A DNA stretch of 64,000 bases, taken from assembly GCF_001936615.1 (NCBI RefSeq), contig NZ_MLBF01000009.1, positions 1 to 64,000 of the forward strand, in the 5' to 3' direction. This document shows positions 54,073-63,612 of the stretch, one piece after another. The notes under the pieces are model-generated. The model did no database searches, was not told the DNA's origin, and worked only from the letters and a program-made list of their open reading frames with translations. Origin of the DNA: Desulfosporosinus metallidurans (GTDB lineage Bacteria; Bacillota; Desulfitobacteriia; Desulfitobacteriales; Desulfitobacteriaceae). Both the position numbers and the translations under genes were made by a program. Within the stretch, counting starts at the first letter, position 1; each line of letters opens with the position of its first letter.

Positions 54073-55222
54073 GATGAGCCCTCCATTCCTGCATTAATTG
54101 CGCAAACTCCTCAAAGAGATAAAGGGATTCACTCGGTCCTGGCCCCGCTTCAGGATGATACTGCACCGAGAAAATAGGCAAATCTTGATGCTTTACCCCT
54201 TCCACACTGTTATCATTGAGGTTGCGGTGGGTTACATGTAAAGGGGTCTGTTCCAGGCTTTCTTCAGCTATGGCATATCCGTGATTCTGAGAGGTAATCG
54301 TCACTCGTTTTGATCGAAGATCTTGGACAGGTTGATTTCCCCCTCGATGTCCAAACTTCATCTTATAGGTGTCCCCCCCCAAAGCAAGTGACAAGAGTTG
54401 ATGCCCGAGACAGATTCCGAAAATCGGACGTTCCCCTATCAACCTGCGAATCGTCTCAATCCCCGCTTCGACCTCTTTGGGGTCCCCAGGCCCATTGGAC
54501 AGAAAAACCCCATCCGAATTTAGGTCTAAAATCTGCTCTGCCGAGGTGGTATGCGGAACGACCGTCAGCTCAAACCCACTCTCTTGCATAGCATGCAAAA
54601 TGTTTCTCTTGATTCCGAAATCCATTACCACGACATGAAATGGTTTCTTATAGTGTTCAACAGGTGGGACAGGGGTATGAGGGGTAGAAAGCAAGCCACT
54701 TGTAGCGGGCTTAGCTGGTGTAGCAGGCAAAGTGTAAATTTCCTGAGTACTGACCTTAGCCACGACATCAGTCGGAGCAAGCCATGCACTCAACCTTGGA
54801 ACCCACTCACCGAGGTGCTCAATCTCGGTCGTGATTACCCCGCGCAAAACTCCATGTTCACGAATGATCCTCGTTAAAGCACGAGTATCAATCCCTTTGA
54901 TCCCCACAACCCCAAATTGCGCCAAGGTTCTGGAAAGGTTTTTCTCCATCTGCCAGTGACTGGGATTGCGGGTAGCTTCTTTCACGATAAATCCTTGGAC
55001 CTGGACTTTTTCCGATTGGTCATCCAGTCTGTTTATCCCGTAATTTCCAATCAGCGGATAGGTCATACATACCATTTGCCCCGCATAAGAGGGGTCGGTT
55101 AATACCTCTTGATAGCCTGTCATTCCCGTGTTAAAAACGACTTCCCCCACGGCCTCTCCAGTTGCCCCGTAAGACTCCCCTATAAAAATCTTCCCCGTTT
55201 CAAGTACGAGTGCTGCCTTCAT
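54062..55222 (-). CDS. carA: Carbamoyl-phosphate synthase small subunit
   Basis: ATG 55222 behind GAGGAGGGGTGAA; 386 residues. N-terminal [26 protein letters not shown]-terminal glutaminase [15 protein letters not shown] with the nucleophile Cys, and [12 protein letters not shown] with the catalytic His. Delivers ammonia from glutamine to CarB. Confidence 0.96.
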   Translation of the reverse strand: MKAALVLETGKIFIGESYGATGEAVGEVVFNTGMTGYQEVLTDPSYAGQMVCMTYPLIGNYGINRLDDQSEKVQVQGFIVKEATRNPSHWQMEKNLSRTLAQFGVVGIKGIDTRALTRIIREHGVLRGVITTEIEHLGEWVPRLSAWLAPTDVVAKVSTQEIYTLPATPAKPATSGLLSTPHTPVPPVEHYKKPFHVVVMDFGIKRNILHAMQESGFELTVVPHTTSAEQILDLNSDGVFLSNGPGDPKEVEAGIETIRRLIGERPIFGICLGHQLLSLALGGDTYKMKFGHRGGNQPVQDLRSKRVTITSQNHGYAIAEESLEQTPLHVTHRNLNDNSVEGVKHQDLPIFSVQYHPEAGPGPSESLYLFEEFAQLMQEWRAHHAS

Positions 55223-55271
55223 TTCACCCCTCCTCGGATAAAGAAAGTAATACGACCTCTGATTTCTGGAA

Positions 55272-56480
55272 TTACTTCCAAAGCTTCCTGAAGACTTCAT
55301 CCAAAATCCCCAAGGCTTTATCTATTTCCGGTTTCTCAACGATCAGCGGAGGGAGAAAACGCAAGATCTTGCCGCCAACGCAGTTTATTAAAAGTCCACT
55401 TTGCAGGCAAGCCCCTACAATCTCTGGCCCCAACTTGGAAACAGGCCACCCCAAAATAAACCCTTTTCCGCGGACGGGGTCGCCCGTCTGATACTTCTGA
55501 GCCAACTGTTCAAGTCCCTTTTGAAAATACGCTGCGCGCTCCTGAACCCCTGCAAAAAAACCATCTTCGAGCATCACATCTAAGACAGCGCACCCTGCCG
55601 CTGTAGCCAAAGGGTTGCCACCAAAGGTCGAGGCATGATCACCAGGCTGAAAGGCCATCGCCACTTCATCTTTGGCGAGCATCGCCCCAATCGGTACCCC
55701 ACCAGCCAAAGCTTTAGCCAAGGTCATAATATCCGGAACCACCCCGCTCCACTCATAGGCAAAGAGCTTTCCAGTCCGTCCAACCCCACACTGAACCTCA
55801 TCAAAGATCAGCAAAGCACCATATTGGTCACACAAAGCACGAGCTTCCTGGAGAAATTCATTTGAAGCGGGAATCACGCCCCCTTCCCCCTGAATCGGTT
55901 CGATGAAGACAGCTGCTGTATTTTGATTGACTTTAGACCTTAGGTCCTCGATATTATTCAAGGCGGCATACGAGAATCCAACTGGGAGGGGATCAAACCC
56001 ATCCTGATATTTTGTTTGCCCTGTAAGGGTAAGAGTCGCCAAGGTACGTCCGTGGAACGAATTTTCTAGGGCGACAACCTCATATTTGTGCGCCCCAAAG
56101 TTTTTCTTGGCATATTTGCGTGCGAGTTTAAACGCAGCCTCATTGGCCTCCGCACCGCTGTTGCAAAAAAATACTTTATCCGCAAACGAATGCTCCACCA
56201 AGCGCTCTGCCAAAGCAACTTGGTTCGCTATCCAATAAATGTTCGAGGTGTGCAAAAGCTCTTTAGCCTGTTCTTGTATCGCACGAACGATCGCAGGATG
56301 GCTATGCCCCAGCGAATTAACCGCCAGCCCCGTCACAAAATCCAAATATTGCTTTCCCTCAGGATTCCAAACCCAGGCGCCCTCCCCTTTGACTATTGTC
56401 ATGGGTAGGCGACCATAGGTATTCATTACCACGTTTTTTCCACGCTCAACGATTTCTTCCGTTGATAAGCCTTCCAACAT
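55272..56480 (-). CDS. argD: Acetylornithine aminotransferase
   Basis: 402 residues, ATG 56480 after GGGGTATAGAG. FCNSGAEANEAAFKLARKYA binds PLP phosphate, LLIFDEVQCGVGRTGKLFAYEWSG has the PLP Asp, TLAKALAGGVPIGAM has the Schiff-base Lys, STFGGNPLATAAG follows. It makes N-acetylornithine, fitting the arg operon order C-J-B-D. Confidence 0.95.
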   Translation of the reverse strand: MLEGLSTEEIVERGKNVVMNTYGRLPMTIVKGEGAWVWNPEGKQYLDFVTGLAVNSLGHSHPAIVRAIQEQAKELLHTSNIYWIANQVALAERLVEHSFADKVFFCNSGAEANEAAFKLARKYAKKNFGAHKYEVVALENSFHGRTLATLTLTGQTKYQDGFDPLPVGFSYAALNNIEDLRSKVNQNTAAVFIEPIQGEGGVIPASNEFLQEARALCDQYGALLIFDEVQCGVGRTGKLFAYEWSGVVPDIMTLAKALAGGVPIGAMLAKDEVAMAFQPGDHASTFGGNPLATAAGCAVLDVMLEDGFFAGVQERAAYFQKGLEQLAQKYQTGDPVRGKGFILGWPVSKLGPEIVGACLQSGLLINCVGGKILRFLPPLIVEKPEIDKALGILDEVFRKLWK

Positions 56481-56583
56481 CTCTATACCCCATTTCTATA
56501 CTATTTAGCTTTTACCAAACGACTAACTACCTCTAAGTCGGGGTTCGAACTTCGAGCATCGCGCTTGAACTTCGTGCTTCGCT

Positions 56584-57480
56584 TTAACCCTTAAACATCG
56601 TACCAATGCCGCCATCTGTAAACAATTCTAGCAAAATGGCGTGACTTAACCGTCCGTCAAGAATATGCACACTTCCCACGCCACCCTCTAAGGCTGAGAC
56701 GGCACATTCTACTTTGGGTAGCATTCCACCGCTCAAAATTCCCTGCTCCACCAAGTGATCGACTTCACTCCTAGAAATTATTGAAATAAGGGAGTCCTTA
56801 TCCTCTACATCACGCAGGATCCCACTCACATCCGTCAAAAGAAGCAATTTATCCGCCTGAAGGGCCTCCGCGATTTTTCCCGCAGCCGTATCCGCATTGA
56901 CATTGTAGGTTTCCCCATTTTCCCCGCTAGCCACGGGTGAGATGACAGGGATATATCCCTGCCCAAGTAAGGTTTCCAAAATATCGGGCGTGACACTCTG
57001 AATTTCACCCACGTACCCCAGATCAACCTCTTCCATTTCTCCTTGACTATTGGGCATCTGCATCGGTTTCTTGACAGCTATCAGTAATTGTGCATCTTTG
57101 CCGGATAAACCGACACTCTTGCCCCCAAAGCGATTGAGCAGAGACACCATTTCTGTGTTCAGCTTCCCTAACAAAACCATTTGGGCAATCTCCATGGTTT
57201 GGGCATCAGTAACTCTTAAACCCCGCACAAACTGACTCTCAATCCCTACTTTTTTCAACATAGAGTTAATCTCCGGTCCCCCTCCATGGACCAATACGGG
57301 TCGAATCCCCACGGAATGTAAAAGCAGGACATCCATGATGACCGATTCTTTTAAGACAGGATCCACCATGGCATGCCCGCCATACTTAATCACCACGGTC
57401 TTTCCGGCAAATTTCTGGATATACGGCAGGGCTTCAACTAAAACTCGCGCTTTCCCTAATCCCTGTTCCATCGGGGTCAT
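56584..57480 (-). CDS. argB: Acetylglutamate kinase
   Basis: 298 residues, ATG 57480 after [72 protein letters not shown]: amino-acid kinase fold with acetylglutamate and ATP sites. It is longer at the N-terminus, as in arginine-inhibited hexameric forms; feedback inhibition by arginine is probable but not proven. Between argJ and argD. Confidence 0.95.
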   Translation of the reverse strand: MTPMEQGLGKARVLVEALPYIQKFAGKTVVIKYGGHAMVDPVLKESVIMDVLLLHSVGIRPVLVHGGGPEINSMLKKVGIESQFVRGLRVTDAQTMEIAQMVLLGKLNTEMVSLLNRFGGKSVGLSGKDAQLLIAVKKPMQMPNSQGEMEEVDLGYVGEIQSVTPDILETLLGQGYIPVISPVASGENGETYNVNADTAAGKIAEALQADKLLLLTDVSGILRDVEDKDSLISIISRSEVDHLVEQGILSGGMLPKVECAVSALEGGVGSVHILDGRLSHAILLELFTDGGIGTMFKG

Positions 57481-57542
57481 CTCACACCTCCAAATTCAAC
57501 CTTTCAACTTTCAATAGCGTCTTGTAACTTTTAACTCCACGC

Positions 57543-58802
57543 TCAAGTTCGATAACTCCCATTAATTGTGACGTACTCGTGAGTGAGGTCACACCCCCAA
57601 GCTGTGGCCTGTTCTTCCCCGCTGTGAAGGTTTAAGCTAATCTGCACATCTTTAGCCTGGAGAATCTCTTTAGCCTTTTCTTCCGAAAACATAACCCCTT
57701 TTCCCTCTTGAGCGACAATGAGATCCCCCAGCAAGACATCCACTTTGGCGGGATCAAACTCTGCTCCGGCATACCCTGCAGCCGTCAAAATCCGTCCCCA
57801 GTTGGCATCCTCCCCGAACAGTGCCGCTTTAACCAAGCTAGAACCACAAATACTGCGCGCAATTTTGCGGGCATCTTCTTTTGTTTGCGCTCCCACAACC
57901 AAAACTTCCATAAATTTGCTGGCTCCTTCCCCATCTCGGGCAATATCCTGAGCCAACTGTACGCACATCATCTTGACCATTTTTTCAAAATTAGCCTCGT
58001 CTTCCCCGCTCAGAGCCACTCCAGCGGTTCCATTGGCCAGCAAAAGAACCATATCATTGGTACTGGTGTCCCCATCCACGGTAACCATATTGAAACTTTC
58101 ATCCACCGCTTCGCGCAAAATCCTCTGCAATTCTGCGGCAGGAAGGTTCGCATCTGTCGTCAAGAAACCCAGCATCGTCCCCATATTGGGGTGAATCATT
58201 CCCGATCCTTTGGCGATCCCTCCCAGATGGATCACTCCCCCCTGAGAACAGGGAAGCTCATAGGCATATTCTTTAACCATTGTATCCGTCGTCATAATCG
58301 CTAAGGCTGCCCGATGCGCTCCATCCGCTGCAGTCTCGTCTTGCCCCCTAATCCCCTTGACTACTTCTCCTAGGAGCTCCGCACTCGCCGTCCGAATTCC
58401 ATTTAAGACGCGGTCAAGCGGCATCTCAACCCCGATCACGCCAGTTGAGGCCACAAGTACATCTTCAGGAGGAACCGCCAGAAACATAGCTGCAGTTTGA
58501 GCCATAGCCAACGCAGCCTGATCCCCGAATTCCCCGACACAAGCATTGGCATTCCCACTATTGATGACAATAGCCTGAGCCAAACCGTCGTGTAAATGGC
58601 GCTGGGTTAAATAAAGAGGGTGAGCTTTAACTAAGTTTCGAGTGTATACCCCTGCAGCTTGCGCTTGCACCTGAGAAAAGATCAGTGCAACATCATATTT
58701 ATCCTTATATTTAATTCCTGCTTGAACACCGACAGCATGAAACCCCTTCGGGGCAGCAACACCGCCTTCAATCGACTTCCAAGCCTTTTCAGCATCATCC
58801 AC
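57543..58802 (-). CDS. argJ: Ornithine acetyltransferase / NAG synthase
   Basis: GTG 58802 after GGAGAGTGTAATTT; 419 residues. The autocleavage region is GMIHPNMGTMLGFLTTDA, with the Thr nucleophile just after the scissile Gly; most homologues read Ala-Thr. Transfers acetyl from acetylornithine to glutamate (cyclic pathway); whether it also uses acetyl-CoA is not decidable. No argA-like gene is in the window. Confidence 0.93.
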   Translation of the reverse strand: MDDAEKAWKSIEGGVAAPKGFHAVGVQAGIKYKDKYDVALIFSQVQAQAAGVYTRNLVKAHPLYLTQRHLHDGLAQAIVINSGNANACVGEFGDQAALAMAQTAAMFLAVPPEDVLVASTGVIGVEMPLDRVLNGIRTASAELLGEVVKGIRGQDETAADGAHRAALAIMTTDTMVKEYAYELPCSQGGVIHLGGIAKGSGMIHPNMGTMLGFLTTDANLPAAELQRILREAVDESFNMVTVDGDTSTNDMVLLLANGTAGVALSGEDEANFEKMVKMMCVQLAQDIARDGEGASKFMEVLVVGAQTKEDARKIARSICGSSLVKAALFGEDANWGRILTAAGYAGAEFDPAKVDVLLGDLIVAQEGKGVMFSEEKAKEILQAKDVQISLNLHSGEEQATAWGCDLTHEYVTINGSYRT

Positions 58803-58885
58803 AAATTACACTCTCCTTCATAAAACATCACAACGTCAAAACTCCGAATCGTTCTCATATATGCCCAATATATCCGAGTCGAGTA

Positions 58886-58915
58886 TGCAAGTCCAAGAAC
58901 CGTCCCTGACTTGCA
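58886..58915. repeat. GGGACGGTTCTT dispersed hairpin repeat (copy B)
   Basis: TGCAAGTC-CAAGAACCGTCCCT-GACTTGCA: an 8-bp inverted repeat around the complement of AGGGACGGTTCTTG. Same core as copy A at 46806, different arms, both self-complementary. Confidence 0.75.
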
Positions 58916-58924
58916 CTGTCTAGC

Positions 58925-59950
58925 CTAGGGCCAAAGGGCTGTCCCTTGAAGTCCCTGTCCTTCAGGCCATCCCATCGCTAGATTCATATTTTGAATAGCC
59001 TGTCCTGCTGCACCTTTGATCAAATTATCAATCGTTGCAATAATAACGGCGTTCCCGGTTCTTTGATCTAGCGTCAATTGCAAAAAAGCATGGTTGCTAC
59101 CGCTAGAAAATTTGGTCTGGGGCCAAGTTCCCTGAGGCAAAACATGAATGAATTCCTCTTGCTCATACTGTTCCAGCCAGCACCTGCGAAGTTCTTCCTC
59201 TTGGATCCCTTCCCCCACCTTAGCATAGATCGTAACCAACATTCCCCGCGTCATGGGAACTAAATGCGGAGTAAAGTTTACATTTAGCAGCTGCCCTGCT
59301 GCCCGAGACAGTTCTTGTTCAATTTCAGGAGTATGGCGATGACTAGCCACTCCATAAGCCTTAAAATTCTCATTGACCTCAGCATAATGGTTACCTAACG
59401 AAACCCCTCTTCCCGCCCCTGAAACTCCGGATTTAGCATCAATAATTAGATATCCTGTTTGGAGCAACTTTTTGCGCAGTAAGGGAACTAAGGCAAGCAA
59501 TGTAGCTGTAGGATAACAACCTGGATTAGCGATCAAGGATCTCCCCCGAATTTGCTCTCGATATAGCTCCGGTAAACCGTATACTGCATCTTTAAGCAGC
59601 TCGCTTGCCGGATGCTTAATTTTATACCATTCCTCATAGACCTCCGCCGAATTCAGCCGAAAGTCTGCCCCTAAATCAATCACTTTTATCTTGCGCGCCA
59701 AGAAAGCGCTCGTTTTTTTCGCCGTCAAACCATGAGGAAGCGCACAAAAAAGCACATCCAGATCGGGTATGTTTTCATCCTGCAAGATCCCCACCTTTTG
59801 GTCCAACCAATGTGGATAAACAGATTCGTAATCTTCTCCAGCTACACTGGACGAACCAAGATACAAATCCTTCACTTCCTCATGTCTATGCAACAACCGC
59901 ACCAATTCCTGCCCCGCATACCCTGTCGCTCCAAGAACACCGACTTTCAT
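58925..59950 (-). CDS. argC: N-acetyl-gamma-glutamyl-phosphate reductase
   Basis: ATG 59950 behind GGGGGGACAAGAT; 341 residues. GVLGATGYAGQELVRLL NADP motif, ANPGCYPTATLLALVPL with the catalytic Cys, GVSGAGRGVSLGNHYAEV. First gene of argC-J-B-D-carAB, read from the ARG-box promoter just upstream. Confidence 0.95.
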   Translation of the reverse strand: MKVGVLGATGYAGQELVRLLHRHEEVKDLYLGSSSVAGEDYESVYPHWLDQKVGILQDENIPDLDVLFCALPHGLTAKKTSAFLARKIKVIDLGADFRLNSAEVYEEWYKIKHPASELLKDAVYGLPELYREQIRGRSLIANPGCYPTATLLALVPLLRKKLLQTGYLIIDAKSGVSGAGRGVSLGNHYAEVNENFKAYGVASHRHTPEIEQELSRAAGQLLNVNFTPHLVPMTRGMLVTIYAKVGEGIQEEELRRCWLEQYEQEEFIHVLPQGTWPQTKFSSGSNHAFLQLTLDQRTGNAVIIATIDNLIKGAAGQAIQNMNLAMGWPEGQGLQGTALWP

Positions 59951-59988
59951 ATCTTGTCCCCCCACCCTCCGAATTAATTTATTTTATA

Positions 59989-60018
59989 ATTATACATTCC
60001 AGCGTATAAAAATTCAAT
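59989..60018 (-). promoter_or_regulatory. argC operon promoter with overlapping ARG box
   Basis: On the minus strand TTGAAT (60017-60012), 17 nt, TATAAT (59994-59989). The -35 lies in ATTGAATTTTTATACGCT, one half a perfect ARG half-site and the other slightly degenerate. Same architecture as the argF promoter. Confidence 0.85.
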
Positions 60019-60028
60019 CCTTCGGTAT

Positions 60029-60052
60029 AAAAAAGAGGGGGCTTTCCCCCCA
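60029..60052 (-). terminator. Terminator after M20 gene
   Basis: GGGGG-AAAG-CCCCC-TCTTTTTTAT on the minus strand, separating the amidohydrolase gene from the argC promoter. Confidence 0.9.
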
Positions 60053-60086
60053 ATTAATTGACCACCCAACCGAATTGGCATTAATA

Positions 60087-61253
60087 TTACTTACGCAAAC
60101 GAAACTCCCTCTTGATTTTCTGCAAGAGTTTCTTATCATTGATCACATCCCAACCCGTTAAAGCGAGGGTTTGCATTGCTAACATAACGAGCTCTTCTCC
60201 ATCTGGCGAGAGCGTGGCTTGGGCGAAGTCTCTGGTATGTGGTATCTCCGTGCCTGTCCCTAATGTTAAATAAGGATGAATTGCTGGAACAGCCCGGCTG
60301 ACATTTCCCATGTCCACTGACCCCATGGCAGTTTGTGGAGGAGCAATTTGATTAATACCCATCTCTTGAAGGTTTTTCGTAAAGCACTCTGCTAAGGACA
60401 AATTGGTATGCATCTCATCATAAGAAAACTCGAATTTCTGCCAAGTCATCTTCGCCGAAACCATGGAGGCAGCACCTTCAGCACAACGAATCACTTGCTC
60501 CCTCAATTCATCCAAATCTTTGCGTCTTCGGGCCCGAACATAAAAACGTGCCACCGCGCGTTCTGGTACAATATTCGGGACTGTCCCTCCCTCTGTAATA
60601 ATCCCGTTAATTTTCATATCTTGAGGGATCTGCTTCTTCAGGGCATTAATTCCAACAAAAAAGTTGATCATAGCATCCAAAGCATTAACCCCAAAATAAG
60701 ACGCCGCCACAGCATGGGCAGCTCGACCATGAAATGTAAATTCCAAGGCATCCAGAGCAAGGCTAGAAATGATAGGGACATTTTGGCTGCCTGGATGAAA
60801 CATAATGGCAGCATCAACATCCTCGAAGATTCCTTTCTCAACCAAGGTCACTTTAGCTCCACTTGTTTCTTCAGCGGGGCTACCAATGACCAAAACCTCA
60901 CCAGATAGTTCTAAACTTTTACTCAGGATAACCGCCGCGCCCGCGCTAGCCGCCCCAATCAAATTGTGCCCACAGCCATGCCCTACATCCGGCAAGGCAT
61001 CGTATTCCGCCAAAAATGAAATTTTAGGGCCTGGACGTGTACCCTTGAATCTAGCCAAGAAAGCTGTTTCGACCCCCGCGATACTGCGAATTACTTCAAA
61101 CCCATGTTTCTGGAGAAAACCGCACAACACGTTCGAGGCAAAGTATTCCTTATACCCAAGTTCCGGATGCTCCCCGATTTGACGTGCAACTTCCCACACC
61201 TCCTCACGAAGATGTTGTGCCTGAGCTATAAAAAATCCCTTAATAGCATCCAT
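60087..61253 (-). CDS. M20-family amidohydrolase/peptidase
   Basis: ATG 61253 preferred (TTG 61277 possible), 388 residues. FLAEYDALPDVGHGCGHNLIG and GSPAEETSGAKV carry the metal-binding His/Asp/Glu; FHGRAAHAVAASYFGVNALDAM in the dimerisation domain; LTLGTGTEIPHTRDF. Similar to amidohydrolases that hydrolyse N-acyl amino acids or p-aminobenzoyl-glutamate. Its neighbourhood to arg genes suggests an N-acetyl amino acid substrate, but there is no direct evidence. Confidence 0.85.
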   Translation of the reverse strand: MDAIKGFFIAQAQHLREEVWEVARQIGEHPELGYKEYFASNVLCGFLQKHGFEVIRSIAGVETAFLARFKGTRPGPKISFLAEYDALPDVGHGCGHNLIGAASAGAAVILSKSLELSGEVLVIGSPAEETSGAKVTLVEKGIFEDVDAAIMFHPGSQNVPIISSLALDALEFTFHGRAAHAVAASYFGVNALDAMINFFVGINALKKQIPQDMKINGIITEGGTVPNIVPERAVARFYVRARRRKDLDELREQVIRCAEGAASMVSAKMTWQKFEFSYDEMHTNLSLAECFTKNLQEMGINQIAPPQTAMGSVDMGNVSRAVPAIHPYLTLGTGTEIPHTRDFAQATLSPDGEELVMLAMQTLALTGWDVINDKKLLQKIKREFRLRK

Positions 61254-61359
61254 GGGTATCCCAACTCTCTGCTCCAAATTCTATATAATCTATTTTCTAT
61301 GTCTAATAACTCAATATCTCTATCGAACATTCGTCATAGTACGAAAGGGGCATGAGTGT

Positions 61360-61818
61360 TTAGATAGAGTGTTTTCGAACAGGGTTAAAACTCCAAACTA
61401 TCACGAAAACGGACAGCACTCCAAGTATTGGCCCGGAAACAACTCCCCATAGAAGACCGAGCCCTGTTTTTAGCTCTGAAAAAAGCAACATATTCTTCAA
61501 AATCCAGCGCCCGACTTGTTCGAGATCAACAATATGGGGCAAGCCCGATAGCATAATCAGTAAAACATTCAACCCTTGAAAGACTAGTGTACTTTTAAAC
61601 CACAAAAATGCGCCAAAAGCAATTCCCATGACGAGTAGGCTTATAGCTAACCCCAGTCCCCATTTTCTACGCACAGTTAGGCGAATTTCTTCTCTGAAAT
61701 TCACAGGATGTGCCACAATTTCAGCCATGAGCTGTGTCTGAAAAGTATCTAAGGATACGCTGGGAATGGGTTTATCCTGAAATAGTTGAGTCCATAGCTC
61801 GCTGTCCGACTCCTTCAT
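61360..61818 (-). CDS. Putative anti-sigma/membrane regulator
   Basis: 152 residues, ATG 61818 after GAGAGGAGGGACTTCC, overlapping the sigma-factor gene by 47 nt. A ~50-residue hydrophilic N-terminus is followed by about three hydrophobic segments (WGLGLAISLLVMGIAFGAFL; LNVLLIMLSGLPHIV; LLWGVVSGPILGVLSVFVIV). No HCC zinc anti-sigma motif is seen, so the anti-sigma label rests on gene order. Confidence 0.6.
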   Translation of the reverse strand: MKESDSELWTQLFQDKPIPSVSLDTFQTQLMAEIVAHPVNFREEIRLTVRRKWGLGLAISLLVMGIAFGAFLWFKSTLVFQGLNVLLIMLSGLPHIVDLEQVGRWILKNMLLFSELKTGLGLLWGVVSGPILGVLSVFVIVWSFNPVRKHSI

Positions 61819-62389
61819 GGAAGTCCCTCCTCTCTAGATGCTGGCGCAGTTTCTCTTTCCCCCGATGGAGATACGTCTTAACCCGACTCACGGGGATTTG
61901 CAATACTAGGGCTATTTCTTCGTACGTCAGTTCTTGGTGATAACGCAAATAAAGTGCCTGTTTGTAATGTTCAGGAAGCTCATTTAACACCTCTGAAAGC
62001 ATAGAAGCTTGTTCGTTGGCCAAGCTAACCTCCTCCGGCCCCGGTTGATGATCGACGATCGTTTCATCCAAAGGCTGAGATCCCGCTCTACGCCGCTTAC
62101 GAAGGAGATCAAGTGCCTTATTACGGGCAATGGCATATAACCAGGCTCGAAACGGATGTTCCTCCGTGTATCGAAACAGATTGCGGTAGGCAGCCAAAAA
62201 TGCATCCTGCGCACAATCTAAAATCTCGTCTTCCGAACCAAGAATTCGACGTAAAAAGTGAATTAAGGGCTCCTGATAACGCTGGACAAGGCCTGCAAAT
62301 TGTTCATGATGACCTGCCAGTACTTGCCGAATAATTTCGGCATCTTCCATTTTTTTAGGCTCCAATCCCGAGTTCAAACCAACTCGCAT
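61772..62389 (-). CDS. ECF-family RNA polymerase sigma factor
   Basis: 205 residues, ATG 62389 after GTGAGGAGATT. Region 2: FAGLVQRYQEPLIHFLRRILGSEDEILDCAQDAFLAAYRNL and FRAWLYAIARNKALD; region 4: LPEHYKQALYLRYHQELTYEEIALVLQIPVSRVKTYLHRGKEKL. Target promoters unknown. Overlaps its membrane partner gene. Confidence 0.93.
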   Translation of the reverse strand: MRVGLNSGLEPKKMEDAEIIRQVLAGHHEQFAGLVQRYQEPLIHFLRRILGSEDEILDCAQDAFLAAYRNLFRYTEEHPFRAWLYAIARNKALDLLRKRRRAGSQPLDETIVDHQPGPEEVSLANEQASMLSEVLNELPEHYKQALYLRYHQELTYEEIALVLQIPVSRVKTYLHRGKEKLRQHLERRDFHEGVGQRAMDSTISG

Positions 62390-62459
62390 AATCTCCTCAC
62401 TTTTAATACGTACGAAAATTCCAAAAGGTTTCAGGTGACTTAAGTAATTCCTTGCACTT

Positions 62460-62924
62460 TTAGTTCTTCACTAAGCGATGAATCAATTCCTCAGGAGTGA
62501 GACCCAGCGACAAATTGAACGTCCCTGCCCTAAATTTACTTTCCACCCCCATTTGATGAGCCCTCTCTATAAAGGCCACTTTGTCCTTTATCAATCCTTG
62601 GGCTACCAACATATCAGCAATCGATTCCGAACTAGCTCCCTTCGGAATCACAAAATTCCGCTCAATTTGGGTAGAATTCTGGGTATCTGAAGGTGGACCT
62701 TGAACAGCATGAGTCGACCCCGGATTGGGAACAGCGTCTTGGGGAGTCATGGGTGAGGCAGAAGATAGGTTTTGTTGAGTTTGTGAGTTTTGTGGCGTTG
62801 GCACGGTGAGTGAGGTTTGTAACGCTAACGCTTGTCCCTGCAGCGGGGAAATGATCAAGGCCAACATCGCACTCAAAATAAACCCTGAACTCAAACCGAG
62901 CCAATAGGAACGAGTTACTTTCAT
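62460..62924 (-). CDS. Membrane-anchored protein with MltG-N-like domain
   Basis: 154 residues: N-terminal membrane anchor (YWLGLSSGFILSAMLALIISP), a Gln/Ser/Thr/Pro-rich linker, and a C-terminal ~60-residue domain (FVIPKGASSESIADMLVAQGLI, FRAGTFNLSLGLTPEELIHRLV) like the LysM-like N-terminal part of MltG/YceG lytic transglycosylases. The catalytic part is absent. Coupled to the previous gene by an ATGA overlap. Confidence 0.75.
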   Translation of the reverse strand: MKVTRSYWLGLSSGFILSAMLALIISPLQGQALALQTSLTVPTPQNSQTQQNLSSASPMTPQDAVPNPGSTHAVQGPPSDTQNSTQIERNFVIPKGASSESIADMLVAQGLIKDKVAFIERAHQMGVESKFRAGTFNLSLGLTPEELIHRLVKN

Positions 62925-63415
62925 CGAATTACTCCTTTGGGCTGTGTCTTCAAAACCATCTGCACAGCATCCTGGCTTAGAGATAAGTTCTGAGCAATTT
63001 CTGGTACTCGTAGCCCTCGCGCAGCCAGTTCCAATACTTCTTGGTATTTCGGTGAGATAAAGCGTGGCGGCTCAACCCCGCGATCACCTTCCCTTTGTTC
63101 ATTGTCATCCAACCTATAGAGTTTTTTAATATTTTTTCTCTTGCGTTCAATTTCAGTCAGTACATTTTCCTTAGATTTAGCGTCCTTAAATTCAGTTTCC
63201 TTAAGTTCGGCTTCCCTAAGTTCCGCTTGTTTTGCTTTTTGTACTTTGTCTTCCAGAACATTGACCTGATCTTGGACCCGAGTGATTTCTCTTTTCAAAT
63301 ACGCTAGTCCCTTTAAAGCTGTCTTGGCCTCTTCGTTAGGTGAATTTTGCCAGCGCCAACCCAAGAACAAAAACACTACTCCTAGAAAAAATAAAATGAT
63401 CGGTAAAATTCCCAC
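62921..63415 (-). CDS. Membrane-anchored coiled-coil protein with C-terminal HTH-like segment
   Basis: 164 residues, GTG 63415 behind AAGGAGGAATATGG. N-terminal anchor (IILFFLGVVFLFLGWRW), charged coiled coil with KELREAELKETEF-like runs, and a C-terminal helix-turn-helix-like part (YQEVLELAARGLRVPEIAQN, SQDAVQMVLKT). Function unknown; likely a sporulation or envelope protein given its neighbours. Confidence 0.65.
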   Translation of the reverse strand: MGILPIILFFLGVVFLFLGWRWQNSPNEEAKTALKGLAYLKREITRVQDQVNVLEDKVQKAKQAELREAELKETEFKDAKSKENVLTEIERKRKNIKKLYRLDDNEQREGDRGVEPPRFISPKYQEVLELAARGLRVPEIAQNLSLSQDAVQMVLKTQPKGVIR

Positions 63416-63612
63416 CCATATTCCTCCTTCGTTCCTACAAAACCCGCAATAGCCTTACTACATTCGGCAGATTGGGTGGGTTCATTCTGAAATTTTTGCA
63501 TAAAAGGATATTCGCGAAAGAGAGTAGTTCTCCTGCAAAAAGTAACTTAATCTACAAATCTTCTTCCCAGGTGCGTCACTTTACTTAGAGAACCTGGCTT
63601 CTTCACTATGAC

